Of a stretch of DNA of 37,347 nt, positions 8,484 to 16,048 are shown in pieces. This DNA comes from Bacteroidota bacterium (lineage in GTDB: Bacteria; Bacteroidota; Bacteroidia; Chitinophagales; Saprospiraceae). Each line of letters opens with the position of its first letter. Position 1 is the stretch's first letter. Under the pieces are notes generated by a model. It did not search any database, was not told the DNA's origin, and saw nothing but the letters and a program-made list of their open reading frames with translations. Position numbers and translations under genes: made by a program. The DNA is taken from positions 1 to 37,347 of the forward strand of contig BJGN01000014.1 in the NCBI GenBank assembly GCA_014190515.1, given 5' to 3'.

Positions 8484-9809
8484 ATGCTAAATACCACGGA
8501 AACCGACATCTCTCAGAAACCGAATAATTTCTCTTCCCAGGTGTCTATCAATAATAAAATTCAACAATTACCCTTTAATTTCCCGGTTGAACTGCAAAAA
8601 CATTTCCCTCACGGAGTGTTGGACGCTCAGATTGGTATGGACAAAAGTGCCTTTCAGGAACAATCAGAGGGAGGTACAGAATATGAAAGTGTTAATGGAA
8701 AGGTCAACGAATTGGAAAAGAAACAATCGACCGCTGCTGTCCTGAAAAATGACTTAATGGACCTTTTTGGAAGGAGAGAATTAACATCGCTATGGGATAA
8801 ACAGATAGCTGAAAACACGGCCAAAAGAGATGAGTTAAAAGATATTGTGGCCTCTTTAAAATTAAAAATAAAGGATATTATTCTCGAAAATTCTCTCCTT
8901 GCCTTAGTTTTAATGCTTGTCGCTGCTCTTGCTTTCATTTCAGCAGATTTTATCATTTCCTTAACGGTTGTTTCTACCCAACTACTTTTAGATGGTGAAA
9001 TTTTTGGTGAAAGTAAAATTTTCGGATTTAATCCGAGTCCCTTCATTTTTGCCTTGGCGCTCGCTGCCATTCCATTTTTATTAAAACCTGCTTATGACAG
9101 ACTTATCGAGCAACCCTACAAATTAAATAAAAATAAAAATTATTTTAACGTCCTTATTATCCTGGTAGCATTAGCCGCTTTGGGTCTATTGATTAATACA
9201 GGTTACGTGAGATTGAAGGATTTTGAGGATTTTAATACCATGCAGGCAACAAATGAAAATGATATTAGTGGTAGTATGCCTCTGAATGCTCAACCTGGTT
9301 CGTCAGTAACCACCAGTCCTGAAAAAACTGATAATGTCACTGCTTTTGTAGTTGTTGTATCTGGTGTTCTTTTTGCTTTGGGTGGGGCCATTTTATTAGG
9401 TATGGGTCTGCCTGAATTAAGGAAAAGAGTGAAACGAGCATGGTTAAAGATAGTATTGAAAATAAACCATCGACAAATTCGCCTGGCCGACAAGAAAATA
9501 GAAAAGCTGTTTGAATTAAAGGCATTTTACGAAAGAGATGAAGCCAAACATTGTCAGGGCATGAGTTTAGACGAAAAATGGAAAATGCTCATGGAGGAAA
9601 TGGAAAAAACGGAAACTGATTTAGCAGAGTTTAAAAAAGTAAGAACAGAGAAACTGAAGCATTTTCAGCGTAAAATCCACGATTATGGACATCAAATGGC
9701 TTCTGAATTTTCTGAGTCAAATCTGAAAAAACAGGGCTTACATTATATCAATCAAAAGACTTCGCCAAGACCTTATATCCTTCTAAGAAATAATATTTCA
9801 CAACAATAA
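8484..9809 (+). CDS. Multi-spanning membrane protein with coiled-coil arms, hypothetical
   Basis: A 441-residue protein starting 4 bases after the preceding stop. Its N-terminal region of about 130 residues is polar and ends in a helix predicted to coil (KRDELKDIVASLKLKIKD). It has about four hydrophobic segments, around residues 135-165, 178-195, 215-235 and 285-308. The final roughly 130 residues are strongly charged and helical (KKIEKLFELKAFYERDEAKH and beyond). Its layout, with long coiled arms on both sides of a membrane core, resembles that of its upstream partner on a larger scale. No family is recognised. It probably scaffolds or anchors the products of the surrounding genes; that is inference from operon structure alone. 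Confidence 0.7.
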   Translation: MLNTTETDISQKPNNFSSQVSINNKIQQLPFNFPVELQKHFPHGVLDAQIGMDKSAFQEQSEGGTEYESVNGKVNELEKKQSTAAVLKNDLMDLFGRRELTSLWDKQIAENTAKRDELKDIVASLKLKIKDIILENSLLALVLMLVAALAFISADFIISLTVVSTQLLLDGEIFGESKIFGFNPSPFIFALALAAIPFLLKPAYDRLIEQPYKLNKNKNYFNVLIILVALAALGLLINTGYVRLKDFEDFNTMQATNENDISGSMPLNAQPGSSVTTSPEKTDNVTAFVVVVSGVLFALGGAILLGMGLPELRKRVKRAWLKIVLKINHRQIRLADKKIEKLFELKAFYERDEAKHCQGMSLDEKWKMLMEEMEKTETDLAEFKKVRTEKLKHFQRKIHDYGHQMASEFSESNLKKQGLHYINQKTSPRPYILLRNNISQQ

Positions 9810-9819
9810 AATTAAAACC

Positions 9820-10584
9820 ATGCTCATCTATTTATTTTTAGTATTCAATCTATATTTAGTTGAGGAAAATCCCCGTGAAACGCTGATTTTTATAGACAAA
9901 ACGGAGAGCGTGAAATATACGGGGGCTATTTTAGTCCAGGCAAAATCGGAAATGGAGGAACTGATTGTTCAGCGATTTTATAAAGGATACGATGGCTTAA
10001 AAGTCTATTTTATCCACGGTTATACCTCAGCTTCAAAGGCCAGTCAATCTTTTAAAGTGTCGCCACCTAACTGCGATGAAAAATTACCATCCCTGAAGAA
10101 ACAGGTTTGTGTCAGTAACTATCAAAAACAACTTAATTTCTTCAGGAGAAATGTGCTCGATTCCTTGGTTAAAACTCTTCAACTGGAGGCAAGTACGCAA
10201 ACAAAAAACAGTACCGATATTTTCGGAGCCATAGAAACGGCTTGTAATCAAAGGAAAATGATGCTCAAAGCAAATGCCAATGGAAAAATCAATCCAGATT
10301 TACACGTATATATTTTCTCTGATATGATCCAAACATCTAATTTTATAAATCTTAAAAACATTGGCCAATTGACCCTTGCGAATGTTGTCCTTAGGGCAGA
10401 TAAAGATTTGAAATTAGTAAGAGCTAATTATTTAAATTTAGATAGAACTTACCTGCAAGGGATTATCGTTCATGTTAAGACGCCTGATGTAGGCATTAGT
10501 ACACCAGCTAATATGAAAAATCTGAAGCACTATTGGGAAACCATATTAAATAAATTAGGCGTCAAGGAAGTTAATTGGGGATAA
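9820..10584 (+). CDS. von Willebrand factor A-like protein, probably exported or anchored
   Basis: A 254-residue protein with a short hydrophobic N-terminus (MLIYLFLVFNLYLV). This is followed directly by TLIFIDKTES, resembling the first strand and MIDAS metal site of a vWA domain with D-x-T-x-S (D26, T28, S30) instead of D-x-S-x-S. Further vWA-like elements are NSTDIFGAIETA near 130-141, which could supply the MIDAS threonine, and DLHVYIFSDMIQTS near 165-178, which matches the strand carrying the third metal-site aspartate. vWA domains usually mediate metal-dependent protein binding. It starts 10 bases after the membrane-protein gene, so it is likely the periplasmic or surface-facing partner. 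The fold assignment is moderate. Confidence 0.62.
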   Translation: MLIYLFLVFNLYLVEENPRETLIFIDKTESVKYTGAILVQAKSEMEELIVQRFYKGYDGLKVYFIHGYTSASKASQSFKVSPPNCDEKLPSLKKQVCVSNYQKQLNFFRRNVLDSLVKTLQLEASTQTKNSTDIFGAIETACNQRKMMLKANANGKINPDLHVYIFSDMIQTSNFINLKNIGQLTLANVVLRADKDLKLVRANYLNLDRTYLQGIIVHVKTPDVGISTPANMKNLKHYWETILNKLGVKEVNWG

Positions 10585-10645
10585 ATAAAGGTTTGGAAAT
10601 GCTAACATTGAAAAAAGTGTCTATCTTTATTCATTATCCTTAAAT

Positions 10646-13600
10646 ATGGGTGCAAATGCTGATAAACTAGATCCTGGGAAGGAACAGACTACCCCAAGAA
10701 GTTTGGTACATCAGCATGCCATGTCGGAGCCTGCCCTTCAGGAAACTTACCAGGATAATCCTCGGTCAAAGCAACTAAAGAAAATAAAAGAAATGGCGGA
10801 TGCCAGTCCGCAAGCGGAGAAATTACGGTCTATTCAGGCTATGGCTTCCCAACAGGCTGCGCAAAGGAAAAAGCAGATTCCTGTAAATGATGAACAACAT
10901 TTGGAAAATGAGGCCGATGCAATGGGTGCAAGGGCCTTAAGTATTGGTGGAAATGCAAAAGTTGAGGGTAATTTGAATAATTCACTCACTCAACTTATTA
11001 CACCTCCTCCTACTCCTGTTCAGAAGGCTGAAAATGAAAATTCTACGGATATTCAAGAGGAGGCGGTGAAGCCGGAAATGGATTTGGAGAAAAAGCCAGA
11101 ACTTGCTGATGCTATTGAAACCGTAGCATCTGATACACCTGCCGCCAATATTAATCCAGATGAAAATCAAGATAAACCACCTGAAGAAAAAGGAGAGGAA
11201 ATTTCCAATAGCTACAATAAAAGTGGATTTATTACCGAGAAAGCGTCTCTAAGGAAAACGGAGGTGGTAAATACCATCATTGAATCCAATAAAAAAGATA
11301 AAAAAAATGCGTCCAAAATAATTAAATCCGGCGCTCTTCCAAAAGATAAAGGTTGGTTTGGCCTTGGACTTTTAGGAGTTAAAACTGAAAAATTTGAATT
11401 GTCAGACAATTTCGATCCCAAAAAACTGAAATATTTAATTCCGGTAAAGATCGACCAGGCAAATGAAGATAAAGAAATTGGCTGGACTCCCGTTCAAATT
11501 AATTACGACTTTAATGACACAGCGAAACAAAAATTAAGTGTTTATAAAGATGAGGAAGGGTATGTTGATTCCAAAAAATTAATCAAAAGTGAGTTAGACC
11601 TGAACGAAAAAGGAACTGCACTAACTGGAAAAGATAATGCGTTGGGTGCCGCTATGAATGACTCTCTGTTAGGGAAAATTGCTGGTTTTGCCGTCAATAA
11701 TTCCAAAGCAGTCAGGGGAATGGCCAATGATGCCGTGGATGGTGCCTTTGACTTATTTAATAAAGGAGCTGATTTTATTCAGAAAAATGCTTTAGATAAT
11801 GTGGATGTCCTAAAGGGTTTATCTTTTAATCTTGATAAGGAGGCTTCTAAAATAACCACCCAGGGAAGTTTTATTACAGGAAAAGTAGCTAAAGACAAAT
11901 GGATCTTCAGTGCTACTTTTAAAGTTAATACCCAGGGGGATTATTCCGCAGAGTACATGGGCTCTGTTATTGAAAATCCACCCGAATTGAATCTTGAAAG
12001 TGAAAATGTCGGATTTAAACTGAATTTTGGCTCTATGGTCAAACATCAGGCAAATGCTGCTGATCCATCTATAATTAGTAAAGGAGGAAATGCTTCTTTT
12101 CAAATTATGGGTCAGGAAGTATTTGCAAAATGGAACCAACTGGATTTTAACTTAAATGAAAAAAAAGTTACTTCTGCTGATTTTTCGGAGGTTGGACTGA
12201 ATTTGAATCTTTCTGTTGGAGAAGCTATTAAGGTGGAAAATTTAGTCGCCGTAGTTAAAGACCTCGCTATATCTAATAATATCCTTACCCATGGAGATAT
12301 TTCGCTTAGTATTGTCTCAATCAATCTTTTTGGAGTAGCCACTTTTAGTGATATTAAGGGAAGTATTGGACAAAAAACTGGCTTTTCCGGGGAGGGTAAT
12401 TTTGATGTAACCAAAGAAGGTCTGGCTGGTGCAAAAGGTAAAGTTTCCGTAAAAAAGGGGCCTGAAGATAAAGTCACTAAGTACAAACTTCAGGATGGCG
12501 AATTTAGTGCAATCATCATGGGTCAGGAGGTTTCCTTTAAAGGAGTGAATTATGATTCCGTAAATCCAAATGAAATTTCAGCCGATTCAAGTAGTTTAAA
12601 ACTAAATTTTTCATTAGGTGATATCCTTAAAGTGGATGAGTTTGACGCAACGGTGTCCAATGCCAAGCTAGCTAAAGACAAAGGATTTACTTATGAAAAT
12701 ATTTCTGTGAATATTGCTTCCGTCAGCGTCTTTGATGACGTTGCAAAATTTAGTAATATTTCTGGAAATATCAGTCCCAAGGAAGGATTTAATGCAAAAG
12801 GTGATTTTTTAGTTACTGCTGCTGACTTGGGAAATGCTTCGGGAAAAGTGTCTGTGAAAAAGGGGCCTGAAGACTTGACCACCCATTATAATCTTGAGAA
12901 TGGTGCGTTTAACGCAACTATTTTGGGTCAGGAAGTGTCCATTACCGGCGTTACTTATGATTCTGCGAATCCGCAGGTTATTTCGGCCGCTTCCAGTAAT
13001 CTGAAGTTGGACTTCTCTGCTGGAAATGTGCTGAAAGTAGAAGCTTTTGATGCTACCTTAACCGACGCTAAGTTAACTGGAGAAGGTTTTTCATACAATG
13101 ATATTACCGTAAATATTGCTTCCGTCAATGTAATGGATATCGCAGTATTTTCAGATATTAATGGCAATGTGAATGCTGCCGGGGGCTTTAATGCATCAGG
13201 TAGTTTTAACGTTACCTTACCTGGTTTAGGGGGTGGACAGGGTAAAGTCGCTGTAAAAAAGGGAGCAAAAGATGAAAAAACCCAATATACGCTGGAGGAT
13301 GGTGCCTTTAATGCAGAAATGGTAGGTCAATCAGCTAGTGTTACTGGCGTTAATTATGATTCTGCAACGAATATTTTTTCTATTAAAAAAGGAGAACTGG
13401 ATTTGGACATCCTGGGGGTCAACCTCAATATTGTTATCCAAAATCCAGGCTTTAGCAAAGCCAAAGGTTTTGATTTCGATAAAGCCACCGCAACCATTCC
13501 TGAATTAGTCTTTGCCGATGAGGCCAAAATGGCCAATATCGTCGTGAATGTCGTCAAAGATGGAGATAAATATAATTATGACGGTTCTTCAGATTTTAGT

Positions 13601-15040
13601 CTTAGCGGAGAAATAGATGGAGCTTCAGCTTCCGCAAACGGAAAGGTAGGAATTTCAAAGGAAGAAGGGAAAGGGCCAAGTCTTTCATTTACAAATGCCA
13701 ATGTTACTTTAGTCATTTATGGTCAAAGTCTGGAACTAAAAAATATGAATTATGAGGATGGAGAGTTTAATGCAGAGAAAACAGTGGCCAAAATAACTCC
13801 TCCTTTCCTAAATAAGGAACTTCAAATTACGGTGAATGATCTGAGCATAAATAAAGAGGGTTATTCTATGTCTAAAGCTGAGTTAGAAACCCAATTTGAA
13901 GTGGATTTTGGTATTATTAAAGGAAATTTAGCAAAATTAGCTCTTGAAAAAACAAGTGATAGCTGGATTATTTCAGGAGAGGGTGGATTAGCAGCAGGAG
14001 GCACTGATTTTTTTGGACATCAAATTCCTAAAATTGAAGGCTCAGGTACTTTATCTCATGATTTTGGAACGAAGGAAACAAAAAAGGAGTTATCAGGTGT
14101 CTCAGCAACGCTGCCAGACATAGAATTTCCAGGCAGTATTTTCCCAGGTAAAATAGGGGGGAGTGCAGAAATACCTGTTATGCCCGGGCTAAACGTCGTT
14201 GCTTCAGCTGGAATGGAAGGTAAAGTGACTGTGCCTGGTTTACAGTTAAGTGTAAGTAAGAAAGGTGATCAGGTATATCTCATTTCAGCAGGTACACAGG
14301 AAGGTAAACCAGTTTTAGGGGAAGTGAAGGTTTTTCTAAGTGTTGGGGTAGGAACGGGTATTCCGTTCATTGCATCGGTTACCGTTAGTCTTGGCGCCGA
14401 GGGAGGAATCTTTGTAAGGCTTAATTTCAACGCGTCTAAGGAAATTTCAATGGAGAAAAATGAAAATGCCTCATCCCTCAATGCCAGCTCCATGGAAACA
14501 TCCTATACGTTGGCTGGAGATCTTTCTCTGGCTGCATTCCTTGAATTAAAAGCTACCGCGTTTTATTTCTTTTCTAAATCATACAAAAAGGAATTGGCGA
14601 AACGTAGCTTAGGTGGATTTGAAAAATCAAAAGACAATGAATTCAAATGGATTAAATCGTCCGAACCTTTACAAGATAAAGAAGAAACTAAATCGGATAT
14701 AAAAGAGGGTTTAAAGGTTAATTTAGTCTCTTTTGAAGACAAGGTTTGGACAAAAGATAAATTCGTAAAGGCCTCGTCTGCTTTGTTTGGTGGCGAAAGG
14801 AACAGAATTTTAATAGTGGATGAAGCGCTGGCTGTTTACGATACATTTAGAGGTGCAAGTATCCCTTCTGATAAAAAAATTAGCGCGTTGAAAAATTTAG
14901 AAAAAGAAATCCTCAATTATCTTAAAGTCACGGCAGGTGATTCCAGTAGAACGGCTAAAGTAGAGGAGTTAAAAAGTCAAATTCAAAATGCTTTAAGAGA
15001 ACTGTACAGTGAAGTCGATAATGAATTGTTAAATGAATAG
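10646..15040 (+). CDS. Giant repeat protein with eCIS-core (DUF4157)-type linker
   Basis: A 1464-residue protein without signal peptide or membrane helix. Residues 36-98 hold the linker I associate with Bacteroidota eCIS-core (DUF4157) proteins: DNPRSKQLKKIKEMADASPQ, then a QAMA-type repeat, then NDEQHLENEADAMGARAL. The HExxH peptidase-like domain normally found with it is absent. Residues 110-200 are a low-complexity E/P/N-rich spacer. Residues about 479-1120 contain roughly five tandem beta-rich repeats (see the repeat entry). Residues about 1170-1330 are glycine- and valine-rich beta structure. The last 100 residues are helical (ALKNLEKEILNYLKV ... SRTAKVEELKSQI), again like the helical end of large eCIS-associated proteins. 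It lies 61 bases after the vWA-like gene. I infer a large structural, cargo or effector protein; no enzymatic motif is visible. Confidence 0.75.
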   Translation: MGANADKLDPGKEQTTPRSLVHQHAMSEPALQETYQDNPRSKQLKKIKEMADASPQAEKLRSIQAMASQQAAQRKKQIPVNDEQHLENEADAMGARALSIGGNAKVEGNLNNSLTQLITPPPTPVQKAENENSTDIQEEAVKPEMDLEKKPELADAIETVASDTPAANINPDENQDKPPEEKGEEISNSYNKSGFITEKASLRKTEVVNTIIESNKKDKKNASKIIKSGALPKDKGWFGLGLLGVKTEKFELSDNFDPKKLKYLIPVKIDQANEDKEIGWTPVQINYDFNDTAKQKLSVYKDEEGYVDSKKLIKSELDLNEKGTALTGKDNALGAAMNDSLLGKIAGFAVNNSKAVRGMANDAVDGAFDLFNKGADFIQKNALDNVDVLKGLSFNLDKEASKITTQGSFITGKVAKDKWIFSATFKVNTQGDYSAEYMGSVIENPPELNLESENVGFKLNFGSMVKHQANAADPSIISKGGNASFQIMGQEVFAKWNQLDFNLNEKKVTSADFSEVGLNLNLSVGEAIKVENLVAVVKDLAISNNILTHGDISLSIVSINLFGVATFSDIKGSIGQKTGFSGEGNFDVTKEGLAGAKGKVSVKKGPEDKVTKYKLQDGEFSAIIMGQEVSFKGVNYDSVNPNEISADSSSLKLNFSLGDILKVDEFDATVSNAKLAKDKGFTYENISVNIASVSVFDDVAKFSNISGNISPKEGFNAKGDFLVTAADLGNASGKVSVKKGPEDLTTHYNLENGAFNATILGQEVSITGVTYDSANPQVISAASSNLKLDFSAGNVLKVEAFDATLTDAKLTGEGFSYNDITVNIASVNVMDIAVFSDINGNVNAAGGFNASGSFNVTLPGLGGGQGKVAVKKGAKDEKTQYTLEDGAFNAEMVGQSASVTGVNYDSATNIFSIKKGELDLDILGVNLNIVIQNPGFSKAKGFDFDKATATIPELVFADEAKMANIVVNVVKDGDKYNYDGSSDFSLSGEIDGASASANGKVGISKEEGKGPSLSFTNANVTLVIYGQSLELKNMNYEDGEFNAEKTVAKITPPFLNKELQITVNDLSINKEGYSMSKAELETQFEVDFGIIKGNLAKLALEKTSDSWIISGEGGLAAGGTDFFGHQIPKIEGSGTLSHDFGTKETKKELSGVSATLPDIEFPGSIFPGKIGGSAEIPVMPGLNVVASAGMEGKVTVPGLQLSVSKKGDQVYLISAGTQEGKPVLGEVKVFLSVGVGTGIPFIASVTVSLGAEGGIFVRLNFNASKEISMEKNENASSLNASSMETSYTLAGDLSLAAFLELKATAFYFFSKSYKKELAKRSLGGFEKSKDNEFKWIKSSEPLQDKEETKSDIKEGLKVNLVSFEDKVWTKDKFVKASSALFGGERNRILIVDEALAVYDTFRGASIPSDKKISALKNLEKEILNYLKVTAGDSSRTAKVEELKSQIQNALRELYSEVDNELLNE
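12080..14005 (+). repeat. Tandem in-frame repeats, period about 133 codons
   Basis: The giant protein carries copies beginning at 12080 (residue 479, 120 residues, partial at its start), 12440 (599, 135 residues), 12845 (734, 133 residues), 13244 (867, 133 residues) and a diverged copy at 13643 (1000 onward). Units from 12440 start with KVSVKKGPED or a variant. Each is followed by DG-x-F-x-A-x2-x-GQ, then G-V-x-YDS-x-NP, then a segment ending VNIASV-x-V, and closes with a GF-x-A-x-G-x-F-x-VT stretch. The diverged nucleotide sequences of the copies point to old duplications rather than recent slippage. The pattern alternates short strands and turns, suggesting an elongated beta-solenoid or stacked beta-sandwich. 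The end coordinate of the last copy is approximate. Confidence 0.8.
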
Positions 15041-15096
15041 TCCGGTGCCAAATAACACTCAAAAAAATCGCGCCTGACCCTTTAAAAAAGAGGAAA

Positions 15097-16026
15097 TTAA
15101 GGGTTGGTTTCCACGATTTTTTTCATTTTCATTAATCCCGTTGTTGCCACCTCCAACGGATCTTGTTTCCAGTATTCTTTGTTAAAAAGTTCAAGGGAAA
15201 GTACTTTTGGAGTTCCCATTTCCTTCAGTACATGTATTATTTTTGACCAGGGTGCTATGCCATCTCCCGGGTAAACCCGATCATTATCTGTCTGTTTTTC
15301 TTGTGGAATGTTGGCAACATAATCATTAAAATGAAATATTTCAATGGTAGGACCTGATAGCATTGTTAAAGCATCAAAACCCGAACCTCCGCGAAATAAA
15401 TGATATACATCGGGTAATATTCTGGCGTCAGCATCATTGGCAGCGGCGGCCACTGCCACAGCCTGACTTAAATGAAACATAGTTCCTGAGGCGCCCCAAA
15501 ATTCAAGTTGAGGCATAACGCCCGTTTTTCTGCCAAGATCTAAAGCCGCTTTATACCGAAGGCCCGCCTGCAGCCAGTCGATAGGTTCATCTCTACCAAC
15601 GCCGGCAGGTGGTGCAGCAATGCGTTTTCCCCCTAAAGCAGCCAGCCAGTTCATCTCCTCCTCCAACTGAATCAATCCAAGTCTGCGTTTTTCATTATCT
15701 GAAACCATCCAGGGAGCAAATCCAATGGCATTTTCAACCTTCAGACCAGCTGAATCTATAATTTTTGCTAAGTCATTGAGTTTATTTCCATTTTTCAGAT
15801 ATTCTTTAATGTCATTGGTCCATAATTCTATGCCATCATAACCCGCTTTTGCGGCAATATCAATATATTTTAAAATCCCCGGTTTTTGACCACTAATGGT
15901 ACTTGTATTCAAACAAAAGGTGAAGGTTGCCTTTTTTTTAACCGACACATTTGCCTGAAGGGTATTTGGTATGGCAGACGCCGCGCCTATTGACCCTAAG
16001 GTGAGGATTGCATTTCTTCTTTTCAT
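15097..16026 (-). CDS. Sugar phosphate isomerase/epimerase-like TIM barrel with Tat-type leader
   Basis: A 309-residue protein of the xylose isomerase-like/AP endonuclease 2 TIM-barrel fold. Visible family-like segments are GYDGIELWTND (metal-ligand glutamate at the end of a strand), KVENAIGFAPWM, PQLEFWGASG (a second glutamate), DVYHLFRGG (aspartate and histidine) and IEIFHFND (histidine and aspartate). The leader MKRRNAILTLGSIGAASA has a twin-arginine-type start, so the protein is probably exported. It ends 56 bases from the convergent giant gene and starts 22 bases after the GHL10 gene, and so is probably cotranscribed with it. The substrate is unknown; hydroxypyruvate isomerase-like or 3-keto-sugar chemistry are options. 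Confidence 0.8.
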   Translation of the reverse strand: MKRRNAILTLGSIGAASAIPNTLQANVSVKKKATFTFCLNTSTISGQKPGILKYIDIAAKAGYDGIELWTNDIKEYLKNGNKLNDLAKIIDSAGLKVENAIGFAPWMVSDNEKRRLGLIQLEEEMNWLAALGGKRIAAPPAGVGRDEPIDWLQAGLRYKAALDLGRKTGVMPQLEFWGASGTMFHLSQAVAVAAAANDADARILPDVYHLFRGGSGFDALTMLSGPTIEIFHFNDYVANIPQEKQTDNDRVYPGDGIAPWSKIIHVLKEMGTPKVLSLELFNKEYWKQDPLEVATTGLMKMKKIVETNP

Positions 16027-16048
16027 TTTCAGGTGCTTTTAAAAATAA

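Noticed and set aside
8654-9070. Minus-strand open frame of 138 codons inside the multi-spanning membrane protein gene
   Set aside because: Composition is the shadow of a hydrophobic, lysine-rich coding strand; no recognisable domain and no start context.
10622-10629. TATCTTTA as a -7 box before the giant gene
   Set aside because: It would leave only about 10 bases of leader, lacks a spaced TTG, and the gene is equally likely to be read from the upstream operon.
10646-15040. Active DUF4157-type metalloprotease
   Set aside because: No HExxH or equivalent zinc site found anywhere in the protein; only the linker-like pattern is present.
15041-15096. Bidirectional terminator between the giant gene and the convergent isomerase gene
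   Set aside because: Only a weak 6-base ACCCTT/AAGGGT match with a long loop and no solid T-run.
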